Below, piece after piece: positions 26,500-34,168 of a stretch of 48,256 bases of DNA. This DNA comes from an archaeon. GTDB lineage: Archaea; Aenigmatarchaeota; Aenigmatarchaeia; QMZP01; JAFGSV01. Made by a program: the position numbers and the translations under genes. Numbering within the stretch: position 1 is the first letter of the stretch; the number at the start of each line of letters is the position of its first letter. The stretch lies in assembly GCA_028279705.1 (NCBI GenBank), contig JANQNF010000024.1, forward strand, positions 1 through 48,256. Direction: 5' to 3'. Under the pieces are notes generated by a model. It was not told where the DNA came from, did not search any database, and worked only from the letters and a program-made list of their open reading frames with translations.

Positions 26500-28293
26500 T
26501 CACTCCACTGTCACCGACTTTGCGAGATTCCTCGGCTTGTCGACATCATAACACTTCATGTCTGCCACGTAGTACGCAAGCAGCTGCAGTGGAATGACGT
26601 TTATCAGCGGAGTGAGATCATCAATGGTCCTGGGCACGTGTATCACCCAGTCAGCAAGCCTCTTTATCTCTTCGTCACCTTCGGTTGCTATTGCTATTAT
26701 CTTGCCTTGCCTTGCCTTCACTTCTTCCATGTTTGAGATTATCTTTTCATACCCTCTCCCGCGGTTTGCTATGAAAACGACGGGCATGTTCTCGTCTATG
26801 AGCGCTATTGGTCCGTGTTTCATCTCGGCTGCGGGATATCCCTCGGCGTGTATGTATGAAATCTCCTTTAGCTTTAGCGCCCCCTCCAGGGCTACAGGAT
26901 AGTTTATACCCCTTCCGAGGTAAAGGAAGTTTGGATGACCTGCAACCTTTCTTGCTATCGCCTTTACCTTTCTCTCCTCTTCAAGGACGGCGTCTATCTT
27001 CTCAGGTATCCTGTTTAGCTCCCTGGCAAGCTTTTCGTCTATCTTTCCGCCTTTTTTTACTTTCAGGTCCATTGCAAGCAGCACGAGGGCCACAAGCTGG
27101 CTTGTGAAGGCTTTCGTGGACGCGACACCTATCTCGGGACCGGCGTGCGTGTATATGCCCATCTCGGCTTCCCTTGCTATTGTCGACCCGACGACGTTTA
27201 CTATCCCGAGGGTCTTTGCCCCCCTCTTCTTTGCCTCTTTCAGCGCTGCCAGCGTGTCTGCTGTTTCCCCTGACTGTGAAATAAAGACGACGAGATCGTC
27301 CTTACTTACGAGAGGGTCCCTGTACCTGAACTCTGAGGCATAATCGACCTCTGTTGGCACTTTTGCTATACCCTCGATGAGGTAGCGTCCTATCAGGGCA
27401 GAATGCCATGACGTCCCGCATGCAACGAGTATTACCCTCCTGCAGTTCTCAACACTGCCGTTTATGCTGAGCTTTACGTTCTTTCCAAGCCTTCCTCTCA
27501 TGGTGTTTTTCAATGAATCCGGCTGCTCGAATATCTCCTTTAGCATGAAGTGCTTGTAACCGCCCTTTTCTATCTGTTCTAGGTCCCACCCGATCTCCTC
27601 ATGGCACTTGTTCACCTTCTCGTCCCTGAGATTCTTTATGGTGACTTTCCCTTTCTCGAGTATTCCCATCTCCTTGTCATCAAGGTATATCATCTTCTTT
27701 GTATGCTCAAGTATTGCAGACGCATCAGATGCTGTGAACATTTCGTCACCCTTCACCCCGACTATCAGCGGGGAACCGTTTCTTGCCACCACGATCTTAC
27801 TTTCCTTCCTGTGGACCACTGCAATGCCGTAGGTTCCCTGCACCTGGAGCAGGGACTTCCTCACGGCAGCTGCCAGGTCGTCGCAGTAGAATTTCTCTAT
27901 AAGGTGTGCAAGTATCTCAGAATCAGTACCGGATTTCATCTCGTGGCCTTCGCTTTCGAGCAGCTCCTTTAGTGTGTTGTAGTTTTCTATTATACCGTTG
28001 TGTACGATGGCTATGTCGCCAGTGCAGTCCACGTGAGGGTGCGCATTCTCCGTGCTCGGCTCACCGTGAGTGGCCCACCTTGTGTGAGCGATGCCCATCT
28101 TGCCCTTCATGTCACGAAGCCCGTGCGCAGAATCCACGTCCTCTATCCTTCCCTTGTCCTTCATCAGCTGCAGCGACCCATTGACGATCACCATGCCCGC
28201 TGAGTCGTAACCCCTGTATTCCAGCCTCTTCAGACCACTGAGTAATATTGGCGCTGCTTCCCTCTTTCCTATATAACCGACTATACCACACAT
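26500..28293 (-). CDS. glmS: Glutamine-fructose-6-phosphate aminotransferase (isomerizing)
   Basis: 597 residues from MCGIVGYIG, whose Cys2 is the glutaminase nucleophile; an upstream in-frame ATG at 28314 would block that Cys and is rejected. The glutaminase domain shows HTRWATHG and HNGIIENY. Two SIS domains follow with CGTSWHSAL, SQSGETADTLAAL, IGVASTKAFTSQ and the C-terminal LAKSVTVE. It makes glucosamine-6-phosphate, the entry point of amino-sugar synthesis for glycan and S-layer glycosylation. It is the first gene of the strand run with gap2 and the GlmU-like gene. The divergent S-layer-like gene begins 160 bases away in an AT-rich region. Confidence 0.97.
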   Translation of the reverse strand: MCGIVGYIGKREAAPILLSGLKRLEYRGYDSAGMVIVNGSLQLMKDKGRIEDVDSAHGLRDMKGKMGIAHTRWATHGEPSTENAHPHVDCTGDIAIVHNGIIENYNTLKELLESEGHEMKSGTDSEILAHLIEKFYCDDLAAAVRKSLLQVQGTYGIAVVHRKESKIVVARNGSPLIVGVKGDEMFTASDASAILEHTKKMIYLDDKEMGILEKGKVTIKNLRDEKVNKCHEEIGWDLEQIEKGGYKHFMLKEIFEQPDSLKNTMRGRLGKNVKLSINGSVENCRRVILVACGTSWHSALIGRYLIEGIAKVPTEVDYASEFRYRDPLVSKDDLVVFISQSGETADTLAALKEAKKRGAKTLGIVNVVGSTIAREAEMGIYTHAGPEIGVASTKAFTSQLVALVLLAMDLKVKKGGKIDEKLARELNRIPEKIDAVLEEERKVKAIARKVAGHPNFLYLGRGINYPVALEGALKLKEISYIHAEGYPAAEMKHGPIALIDENMPVVFIANRGRGYEKIISNMEEVKARQGKIIAIATEGDEEIKRLADWVIHVPRTIDDLTPLINVIPLQLLAYYVADMKCYDVDKPRNLAKSVTVE

Positions 28294-28453
28294 AGTATCA
28301 CGAAATAAATACAAAATTGGATGACCGTATTTAAAGCATTTACTGAGAAAAATGTCTTAACGGGTATCGGTTTTTGTGTCAAAATTGTTTAAACGTTTAT
28401 AAACCTTATACAGAAAAACTTTTAAATATTAAAATAAATTTCTTAATGGTCTT

Positions 28454-29380
28454 ATGGCAAAATACTTCCTGTTAAAGAGCGGAAAGAGAAGCGAGGTCGC
28501 ACCGGTGCAGCTTTTCAAGGACCCTTCGAAGCTGAAAGTGCTCACTTCAGAGCTTGGGTGGAAGATATTCACGATGCTAGCCGAACCGGGATGCCCCATG
28601 GACGTAGCCAAGAAGCTTGGCATGCATGAACAGAAGATCTACTACTACATTAACAAGCTCAAGGAAAACGGGCTGATAACAGAGCTTGGAACCGAACAGA
28701 GGCATGGTGCAGTAGCGAAGTTCTACCAGGCTGTGCAGGAGTCCTTCGTGGTGGCTTCAGGCAACGTCAGTTTCAGCAGGCTGAGCATAAAATCCCCTGA
28801 AAAGTCCAGGCTGCTACACCCCTTCATAAATAACGGCAAGCTCAACACGACCATCGTCGTGGGTTCACCGGATCCTCACGGACCGTGGAAGGCCCGCGCA
28901 AGCGACGCGTGCTGCGCCATAGACCTGGCACTGTTCCTCGGGGCATTCACTGCGGGCGAGAACCTGCCAAACTACAAGCTGGACACCGAGGTGCGCGAGG
29001 ACACGCTGAAAGGCAACATGGTGCTCATAGGGGGACCGACTGCCAACATGATAACCATGAAGCACAACAAGGAATTTCCAATATACATCGACGTCGACCA
29101 CGAGAAGAACATAGTTTCAACGCTTTCCAAGAAGACCTACACGGCAGATGACAGCGGCATCGTGAGCATAATAGAGAACCCGGAAAGTCCGGGGAAGAAG
29201 ATACTCATGATGGCAGGCAAGCGCTTTGCCGGAACGAGGGCTGCCATACTTGCGGTTGTGACGAAGTTTGACGAATTCCTTGAGGGAAACAAGTTCGACA
29301 AGGGCGTCAAGGCGCGTGTCGTTAAGGGTTACGACATTGACGGCGACGGCGTGATAGATACGGCCGAGTTTCTTGAGTAA
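28454..29380 (+). CDS. HTH protein with S-layer-like domain and terminal EF-hand
   Basis: 308 residues. Residues 30-100 are a winged helix (WKIFTMLAEPGCPMDVAKKL, then YYYINKLKENGLI) of the ArsR-like kind. Residues 115-280 resemble the S-layer domain of methanogens (VVGSPDPHGPWKARASD, NMVLIGGPTANMIT, KKILMMAGKRFAGTRAAI). The chain ends with an EF-hand loop DIDGDGVIDTAEF. No signal peptide is present, so it is a cytosolic, probably DNA-binding relative. AAACTTTTAAATATT at 28417-28431 is a good TATA element about 23 bases upstream. The last 39 bases recur at 30389-30427 beyond the MNT-HEPN genes. Confidence 0.8.
   Translation: MAKYFLLKSGKRSEVAPVQLFKDPSKLKVLTSELGWKIFTMLAEPGCPMDVAKKLGMHEQKIYYYINKLKENGLITELGTEQRHGAVAKFYQAVQESFVVASGNVSFSRLSIKSPEKSRLLHPFINNGKLNTTIVVGSPDPHGPWKARASDACCAIDLALFLGAFTAGENLPNYKLDTEVREDTLKGNMVLIGGPTANMITMKHNKEFPIYIDVDHEKNIVSTLSKKTYTADDSGIVSIIENPESPGKKILMMAGKRFAGTRAAILAVVTKFDEFLEGNKFDKGVKARVVKGYDIDGDGVIDTAEFLE
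29342..29380 (+). repeat. Direct repeat, left copy (gene 3' end)
   Basis: These 39 bases encode GDGVIDTAEFLE and the stop. 34 of 39 match 30389-30427, with a perfect 20-base core beginning GATACGGCC. Most differences are synonymous. Confidence 0.85.
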
Positions 29381-29391
29381 CGAACGTAATC

Positions 29392-29400
29392 TTTTTATAT
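29392..29400 (+). promoter_or_regulatory. TATA box of the MNT-HEPN operon
   Basis: TTTTTATAT lies 24-32 bases upstream of the ATG at 29424, immediately before an 18-base palindrome. The distance fits an archaeal promoter with a leaderless or near-leaderless message. Confidence 0.55.
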
Positions 29401-29404
29401 CAAT

Positions 29405-29422
29405 TGTAATAATATTATTACA
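29405..29422. promoter_or_regulatory. Perfect 18-base palindrome, probable operator
   Basis: TGTAATAATATTATTACA is its own reverse complement and fills the space between the TATA box and the start codon. A dimeric winged-helix repressor bound here would cover the transcription start. The first gene product carries an N-terminal winged helix and is the obvious candidate for autorepression. Confidence 0.6.
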
Positions 29423-29423
29423 T

Positions 29424-29963
29424 ATGTGGGAAAAATATAACAAATACAGGGTACTTTCGGTTTTCTTTGATAATCCGCTTCCAGAAGGCAGCGGTTTCCA
29501 GTTGAGGGAGATAGGAAGGATCGTCAGGCTAGCTCCAATGTCAGTGAGGCTGTATCTCAAGGAACTTGAGCGTGAGGGACTGATAATAAGCAAAAAGCAC
29601 AGGATACACGGATATCCGATCTATTATGCTAACATGGAAAGTGAAGATTTCCTTTTATACAAGAAGCTTGATACTGTCAGGCGTATAAAGAAGAGCGGGC
29701 TCCTTGAATATCTTGACGAGAAGCTTTCACCTGAATGCGTTGTACTTTTCGGGTCAGCTTCAAGAGGACAGGATATCATAGGGAGCGATATTGACATATA
29801 TGCCTGCTCCGATGAGAAGAAGCTTGTTCTCGATAATTTTGACAAGAAGCTGAAGAGAAAGATAAACGTATTCTTTTCAAGTAATTTCAGTTCACTTAGC
29901 GAAGAACTGAAGAGCAACATAATAAACGGGATAGTGCTTCAGGGGTATCTGGAGGCGCTGTGA
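29424..29963 (+). CDS. Winged-helix MNT nucleotidyltransferase, putative antitoxin
   Basis: 179 residues. Residues 1-75 form a winged helix (LREIGRIVRLAPMSVRLYLK, then LEREGLIISK). Residues 100-179 form a minimal nucleotidyltransferase with VVLFGSASRGQ and IIGSDIDIYA, i.e. the GS-x10-DxD pattern. In MNT-HEPN toxin-antitoxin pairs the MNT protein silences the HEPN RNase by attaching nucleotides to a Tyr. The fused DNA-binding domain and the palindrome upstream suggest autoregulation. The stop overlaps the start of the HEPN gene (TGATG). It is slightly AT-richer than neighbours and lies between direct repeats. Confidence 0.88.
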   Translation: MWEKYNKYRVLSVFFDNPLPEGSGFQLREIGRIVRLAPMSVRLYLKELEREGLIISKKHRIHGYPIYYANMESEDFLLYKKLDTVRRIKKSGLLEYLDEKLSPECVVLFGSASRGQDIIGSDIDIYACSDEKKLVLDNFDKKLKRKINVFFSSNFSSLSEELKSNIINGIVLQGYLEAL

Positions 29964-30379
29964 TGAAGGAAGGTCTGCTAAAAACATATCCGGACAAGAA
30001 GAAGATTTCGTCCATGCTCAGGATGTCCAAGAAGACAATGGAAATGATAAGGACCATAGACTTCAAGAAATTCCCTTCGAACGTGCTGAAGGAATACTAC
30101 GATGTCATGAGGGAACTGATCTCAGTTATCATGCTTATTGACGGTTACAAGACTTATGGGGAGGGTGCCCATAAGAAGGCTGTTGAATATCTTGGCGACA
30201 ACTATGGGAACTTCTCTTCGCAGGAAATCATGCTTATCGACGAGCTCAGGGTGAAAAGAAACAAGATATCATACGACGGGTTCTTCGTGAGAGAGGAATA
30301 CGTGGCGAGCAGGAAGGCAAAGATGGATGCGGTGATAGACAAGCTCGTTGGTGTCATAGAAGCGAGGACGCGGAAGTAG
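29963..30379 (+). CDS. HEPN-type putative RNase toxin
   Basis: 138 residues, all helical, the size and gene order of HEPN partners of MNT antitoxins. Near residue 105 it has LRVKRNKISYDGF. The usual RNase motif is R-x4-6-H; here the RN pair is present and Tyr stands where His is expected, a variant seen in archaeal HEPN proteins. Whether it is an active RNase is therefore open. An ATG at 29963 overlaps the antitoxin stop; a GTG at 29960 is an alternative. It ends nine bases before the second direct repeat. Confidence 0.75.
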   Translation: MKEGLLKTYPDKKKISSMLRMSKKTMEMIRTIDFKKFPSNVLKEYYDVMRELISVIMLIDGYKTYGEGAHKKAVEYLGDNYGNFSSQEIMLIDELRVKRNKISYDGFFVREEYVASRKAKMDAVIDKLVGVIEARTRK

Positions 30380-30388
30380 TCAGTGAAA

Positions 30389-30427
30389 GGCGACCGAGTA
30401 ATCGATACGGCCGAGTTTCTTGAATAA
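30389..30427 (+). repeat. Direct repeat, right copy (displaced 3' end of the HTH/S-layer gene)
   Basis: It would encode GDRVIDTAEFLE and a stop but has no start of its own. Compared with 29342-29380 it differs at five positions, of which three are silent third-codon changes. The in-frame codons before it (SVK) do not match, so homology begins at GGCGAC. Confidence 0.85.
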
Positions 30428-31727
30428 TCAGAACCCTTCAGTTTTCTCATCAACCTGGTACTTTCCTCTGGAATTGTACTGTGTTGAGACCTGGTACGTT
30501 ATCCTGCTCTGGTATTCGCTCGTGTTGAGTTCATCCTCGCGGTCGAATGAAAGATCGTACGTGGTCTTTTTCTCATCTTTTTCTGTTGCAAGATTGTCGC
30601 TAGAAAATGTCAGTTCAAAGCCTTCTTCTATCGGTGCCAAGTACGAAGGGGAACCGTCTGCCCTGAATTTCCACACTAAGTGCCTATTTTCAAGCTCAAG
30701 GCAATAGACGTTGCAGTCCCATGAAGTGAATATTATTCTACCTTTGTGGAAAACAGGACTTACAAATACTATATCTTCTGTCTTGTAAGACCATAATTTC
30801 TTACCATCCAACGAAAAGCAGTGCATGTTTTTGTCTTCGCTTCCCACATATATTCTACCTTCATGGAATGATGGCAGAGCGAAGTGATGCTTGGTTACAT
30901 ACTTCCATTTTATTTTTCCTTCCAATGTGATTGCAAATAGGTTTCCTCCCCTCGTTGCGTGATACAATACATTTTCGTGTATTTGCGGAGACGTATCGTT
31001 TCCGTAAAAACCTGTATTGACCTTCCATAGCAATTTCTGAGTTTTCATATCTACTGCCCTTAGGTAATTATCAAGCGATGCGAAATAAACTACATTCTCG
31101 TGTATAAGGCACGGATTTGACGAATGCAATTCTCCCTGCGTCTCGAACTTCCATACAAGTTCTCCATTGTCTGCATCGAGACAGTAAAAAAACCTGTCAA
31201 ATGAACCGAAGTATACCTTATTTTCATGAATACGTGGCACGTAGTTTATATCACCAAATGTCTTGAACTTCCATAACAATTCTCCCGTGGTTGCATCAAT
31301 GCAGTAAAAATTTTCATCCTTGGAGCCGAAGTACACTTTTCCATTCTTTACAGTCGCTGCCGAACCTATCTTGTCCCTTGTCCTGAACTTCCATCTAAGT
31401 TTACCATTCTCTGCGTCAATGCAGTAGAAATTGAAATCGAACGAACCGAGATATATAGAACCATTCCAGTATCTCGGGTGTGATTCCATTATTATGCCCT
31501 CAGTCTTGTATTTCCATATCAATGACCCGGTGTTTACGTCTATGGCATAAACGTTGTGATTGCATGAACCGAAGTATAAAACATCGTCTTTTATGAGGGG
31601 TTTTTTGTATTACGCTTCCGCCTGGCCCTATTTTCCATATCCTTTCGAATTCGCTGACTTTTTTTATTTTGAAGTCCTCCATCTCAACCGAGAAGTCGTC
31701 GAAATCAAAGCCTGCAGATTCTTCCAT
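30428..31727 (-). pseudogene. PQQ-like beta-propeller protein interrupted by a frameshift
   Basis: The gene is a paralogue of 13668-14966 with the same eight YCIDAxxGxLxWKF blades and the same tail (NTSEYQSRITYQ, GKYQVD). The start MEESAGFDFDDFSVEMED lies at 31727 and the reading frame breaks at a run of six A on the coding strand (31601-31606). Skipping one A restores a perfect match into blade one (PLIKDDVLYFGSC). The rest is open for more than 360 codons without other damage. It may be a recent pseudogene, a base-calling error, or a +1 frameshift or slippage site. Codon use is AT-richer than in the intact copy. Confidence 0.75.
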
Positions 31728-31750
31728 TAGTGTAAAAATGAACGGAAAAC

Positions 31751-31757
31751 TTAAATA
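31751..31757. promoter_or_regulatory. Shared TATA element between the beta-propeller gene and map
   Basis: TTAAATA lies in the 49-base gap between two divergent ATGs, 19 bases from the rightward start and 23 from the leftward one, and reads as TATTTAA on the other strand. No second AT-rich box is present in the gap. Confidence 0.5.
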
Positions 31758-31776
31758 CGCTCCGCGAATTAATCTT

Positions 31777-32667
31777 ATGATCACAGAAGAGGAGATTTCA
31801 AAGTACAGTGAAGCAGGCGCCATAGTCGCGAAGCTTCGAAAAGAGATGCTTTCCGGCATACGCGTCGGGGACAAGCTCCTGGGCATTGCAGAGAAGATCG
31901 AGGGCGCTATATTCAAGGCAGACGCGAAGCCTGCGTTTCCCGTGAACATAAGCGTCAACGACGCTGCAGCTCACTACACGCCGCAGATAGGTGATGCGAA
32001 GGTGGTGGAATCTGGGGACCTCATCAAGATAGACATCGGTGCCCACATAGACGGATACCTAGCCGACATGGCCTTCACCTACTGTTCCCACGGAGACCCG
32101 CTCATCGATGCTGCCGAGAAGGCGCTTGAAGCAGGAAAATCCGTCATAAAGCCCGGGGTGAAGATCTCCGAGATAAGCGCTGCCATACAGGATGCCATAG
32201 AGTCTACGGGTTTTGGCCCGGTCGTAAACCTCAGCGGTCACGGCGTTGGCAGGTACAAGTTCCACGGCGACTTCTCAATACCGAACGTGGCGACAAAAAA
32301 CGACCGCGTGCTCGCAGAAGGCGACGTCGTCGCGCTTGAGCCTTTCGTGTCTGAGAGCGCAGTCCACGTGGACGAATCAGAACCTGTTGAGATATTCCAG
32401 TTTTCGCAGAAGAAGCCTGTGCGGTCAATGGAAGGCAGGAAGATACTTGACCTTGCCGAAAATGATTACGGCGGCTTCCCGTTTGCCAAGAGATGGCTTG
32501 CAAAGCACGTGTCACCATTCAAGCTGAAGATGGCACTGATGGAGCTTGAAAAGATTGGCGCCCTGCAGACGTATCCTGTGCTAAAAGACATGCAGGGAAG
32601 AAAGATTGCACAGGCAGAGGACACGATAATCGTAGCCGAGAAGCCGATAGTTACGACGAGGATCTAG
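31777..32667 (+). CDS. map: Type II methionine aminopeptidase
   Basis: 296 residues from MITEEEISKY; an ATG at 31738 is in frame but lies before the TATA element. The pita-bread metal ligands are present: IDIGAHIDGYLADMAFT (two Asp), LSGHGVGRYKFH (His), VVALEPFVSE (Glu) and a final VAEKPIVTTR near the C-terminus. The archaeal enzyme removes the initiator Met from nascent proteins. The helical insertion typical of type II is seen near residues 190-260 (FAKRWLAKHVSPFKLKMAL). It ends in a four-base overlap with the convergent Ogt-like gene. Confidence 0.96.
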   Translation: MITEEEISKYSEAGAIVAKLRKEMLSGIRVGDKLLGIAEKIEGAIFKADAKPAFPVNISVNDAAAHYTPQIGDAKVVESGDLIKIDIGAHIDGYLADMAFTYCSHGDPLIDAAEKALEAGKSVIKPGVKISEISAAIQDAIESTGFGPVVNLSGHGVGRYKFHGDFSIPNVATKNDRVLAEGDVVALEPFVSESAVHVDESEPVEIFQFSQKKPVRSMEGRKILDLAENDYGGFPFAKRWLAKHVSPFKLKMALMELEKIGALQTYPVLKDMQGRKIAQAEDTIIVAEKPIVTTRI

Positions 32668-32954
32668 AACCGGTGTATGTACTTTTCCGGGACCTTCCCG
32701 TTTACCACTTCCACACCGTGGCTTACGAGCATCTCTTCTTTTACTTTCGGTCCCATTACCCCGTATCCTCCGATCTTTCCGTCTGACATTATGACCTTGA
32801 AGCATGGTATGCCTACGGGATCGTTGTTTGTCTTCATGTAAGCTGCAACCGTTCGCTGGTGCACGCCTGCTGCATTTGCCAGCTCCTTGTAGGTTGTGAC
32901 TTTTCCCTCTGGGACGCTTTTTAGAATACTGTAGACTCTTTTTCGACTGTCCAT
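32664..32954 (-). CDS. O6-alkylguanine-DNA alkyltransferase domain protein
   Basis: 96 residues, only the C-terminal catalytic domain of Ogt proteins. VPEGKVTTYKELANAAG starts the helix-turn-helix and RTVAAYMKTNNDP holds the recognition helix. The active-site loop reads IPCFKVI: the acceptor Cys is kept but the usual PCHRV His and Arg are Phe and Lys. GGAG lies six bases before the ATG at 32954. The gene follows the zinc-ribbon gene with a one-base gap. Repair activity is possible but weakened by the changed motif; a sensor role like that of alkyltransferase-like proteins is the alternative. Confidence 0.82.
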   Translation of the reverse strand: MDSRKRVYSILKSVPEGKVTTYKELANAAGVHQRTVAAYMKTNNDPVGIPCFKVIMSDGKIGGYGVMGPKVKEEMLVSHGVEVVNGKVPEKYIHRF

Positions 32955-32955
32955 C

Positions 32956-33111
32956 TTAACTCCAGAAGTCTTCCGGCTCATTTTCCGTCTCAAGCACTAC
33001 CCCGAACTTTGAGAAAATGGAACTGCAGTTTGGACACTGCCATACTTGGGGGTCCTTGTGCCATATCCTGCCCCTGGTTCCACACGTGTGGCACTTTTCT
33101 GAGAACAACAT
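32956..33111 (-). CDS. Small zinc-ribbon protein
   Basis: 51 residues. Two Cys pairs (CHTCG at residues 7-10 and CPNCSS at 26-29) form a classical zinc ribbon with a Trp-rich loop (IWHKDPQVWQ). The tail is acidic and ends PEDFWS. It begins one base after the L32e stop and ends one base before the Ogt-like ATG, so it belongs to the ribosomal protein operon. The role is unknown; a nucleic acid binding or ribosome-associated function would fit the place. Confidence 0.72.
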   Translation of the reverse strand: MLFSEKCHTCGTRGRIWHKDPQVWQCPNCSSIFSKFGVVLETENEPEDFWS

Positions 33112-33112
33112 G

Positions 33113-33532
33113 TCAGGAAGAGCCGCCCTTTTTTGAAACCGGCATGCTGACCTTGTAGGCGTTTTGCACGTTCACCTTCAGTTTCTCAGCCTCGAGTGCT
33201 ATCTCGAACCTCTTCTTCTTCCCGACGTTCGATCTTATGACAGCTTCCTGCGTCTTTGGGTCGATGCCGGTCAGTTCTTCCTTGTTGGAAACATAAACAA
33301 CTTTCATTCCGTTCTTGGTAAGCCCTTTCACAGCCTTTGGCGAGCTGAATCCCATTGACGGCTTCTTTCCGCGGGCCTTCCTTCCCTTCCTGAGCTTGGA
33401 ATGCCTTCCCCTTGGCCTTCTCCACGAATCTTTAAGCTTGACATGCCTGAAACCTTCCTGCCTCTTAAAATCAGGCTTTTTGGCCTTTTTCTTCTTCCTT
33501 AACTTGAGCAGTTTCTTGATAACTTCCACCAT
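33113..33532 (-). CDS. rpl32e: Ribosomal protein L32e (eL32)
   Basis: 139 residues from MVEVIKKLLKL. The conserved core FKRQEGFRHVKLKDSWRRPR, GRHSKLRKG, and MGFSSPKAVKGL are present, and the ending is basic (VSKKGGSS). It belongs to the large subunit. The start at 33532 is one base after the L6 stop. The L6-L32e order is that of the archaeal spc cluster, but L19e, L18 and S5 do not follow here. Confidence 0.94.
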   Translation of the reverse strand: MVEVIKKLLKLRKKKKAKKPDFKRQEGFRHVKLKDSWRRPRGRHSKLRKGRKARGKKPSMGFSSPKAVKGLTKNGMKVVYVSNKEELTGIDPKTQEAVIRSNVGKKKRFEIALEAEKLKVNVQNAYKVSMPVSKKGGSS

Positions 33533-33533
33533 T

Positions 33534-34073
33534 CTATCCATCCTCCATCGGCACGGGCTTTCCAGTGGTGTATATTCCGTCCTGGAAAACGCGCCTGTCA
33601 TATCCCTTTACGTGGGTTGCACGCTCTATGTTTGCCGCGCTCTGGCCGACCTTTTCCTTGTCGATTCCCGTGATCTTCAAGGAATCGCCTTCTATCTTCA
33701 TTTCAACACCATCAGTGACTTCTGCCTCCCTTTCGGACTTTGCGCCTATGAAGTTCTTTATTATGAGCTTATTGTCCTTCTGCTCGAGTTTTACCGGGAA
33801 ATGCGCGTAAACGAGCTTGAGACTGCATGTCCAGCCCTTGGTGACACCTGTTACCATGTTGTTCATGTGTGCCCTCCACGTTCCCAGCATGGTCTTTGGC
33901 CTCTTCTTCTCGTCCTCTGAAGTCATGACTATCTTGTTGTCCTTCTTCTGGATCTTTATCCCTGGGTATTTGAACTCCCTTGAGAGTTCTCCCTTGGGAC
34001 CCTTGAAGGTGACAACGTCCCCGTCAATAGAGACTTCGGCACCTTCCTTTATTTCCACTTCGTATTCGAGCAT
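33534..34073 (-). CDS. rpl6: Ribosomal protein L6 (uL6)
   Basis: 179 residues, full length for an archaeal uL6. Duplicated beta-rich domains are visible: VTFKGPKGELSREF in the first, and GWTCSLKLVYAHFPVK and NFIGAKSEREAEV around the second. The C-terminal signature VGQSAANIERATHVKGYDRR is also present. It binds 23S rRNA near the sarcin-ricin loop. It is the first gene of a four-gene operon with L32e, the zinc ribbon and the Ogt-like gene. The TATA box is CTTATAAAT-like on the other strand near 34113-34125. Confidence 0.96.
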   Translation of the reverse strand: MLEYEVEIKEGAEVSIDGDVVTFKGPKGELSREFKYPGIKIQKKDNKIVMTSEDEKKRPKTMLGTWRAHMNNMVTGVTKGWTCSLKLVYAHFPVKLEQKDNKLIIKNFIGAKSEREAEVTDGVEMKIEGDSLKITGIDKEKVGQSAANIERATHVKGYDRRVFQDGIYTTGKPVPMEDG

Positions 34074-34139
34074 ATGTACACCTGATAAATTATGTAAATA
34101 CTTGTAGGGATACTTATAAATATTTGCTTTTGGTGCGCA

Positions 34140-34148
34140 TTTTTAAAC
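34140..34148 (+). promoter_or_regulatory. TATA box of the ureohydrolase gene
   Basis: TTTTTAAAC lies 21-29 bases upstream of the ATG at 34169. A separate AT-rich box at 34113-34125 faces the rpl6 gene, so this divergent pair has two boxes. Confidence 0.45.
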
Positions 34149-34168
34149 TACGTCCCTTTCTTACTATT

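Noticed and set aside
29381-30388. Integrase-driven genomic island
   Set aside because: Between the repeats only the two toxin-antitoxin genes are present; no recombinase or transposase is visible there or anywhere else in the window.
31595-31612. Programmed -1 frameshift at an A-rich heptamer
   Set aside because: The frames require a +1 shift, and the codon phase does not fit the X-XXY-YYZ pattern. Pseudogene, read error or +1 event remain.
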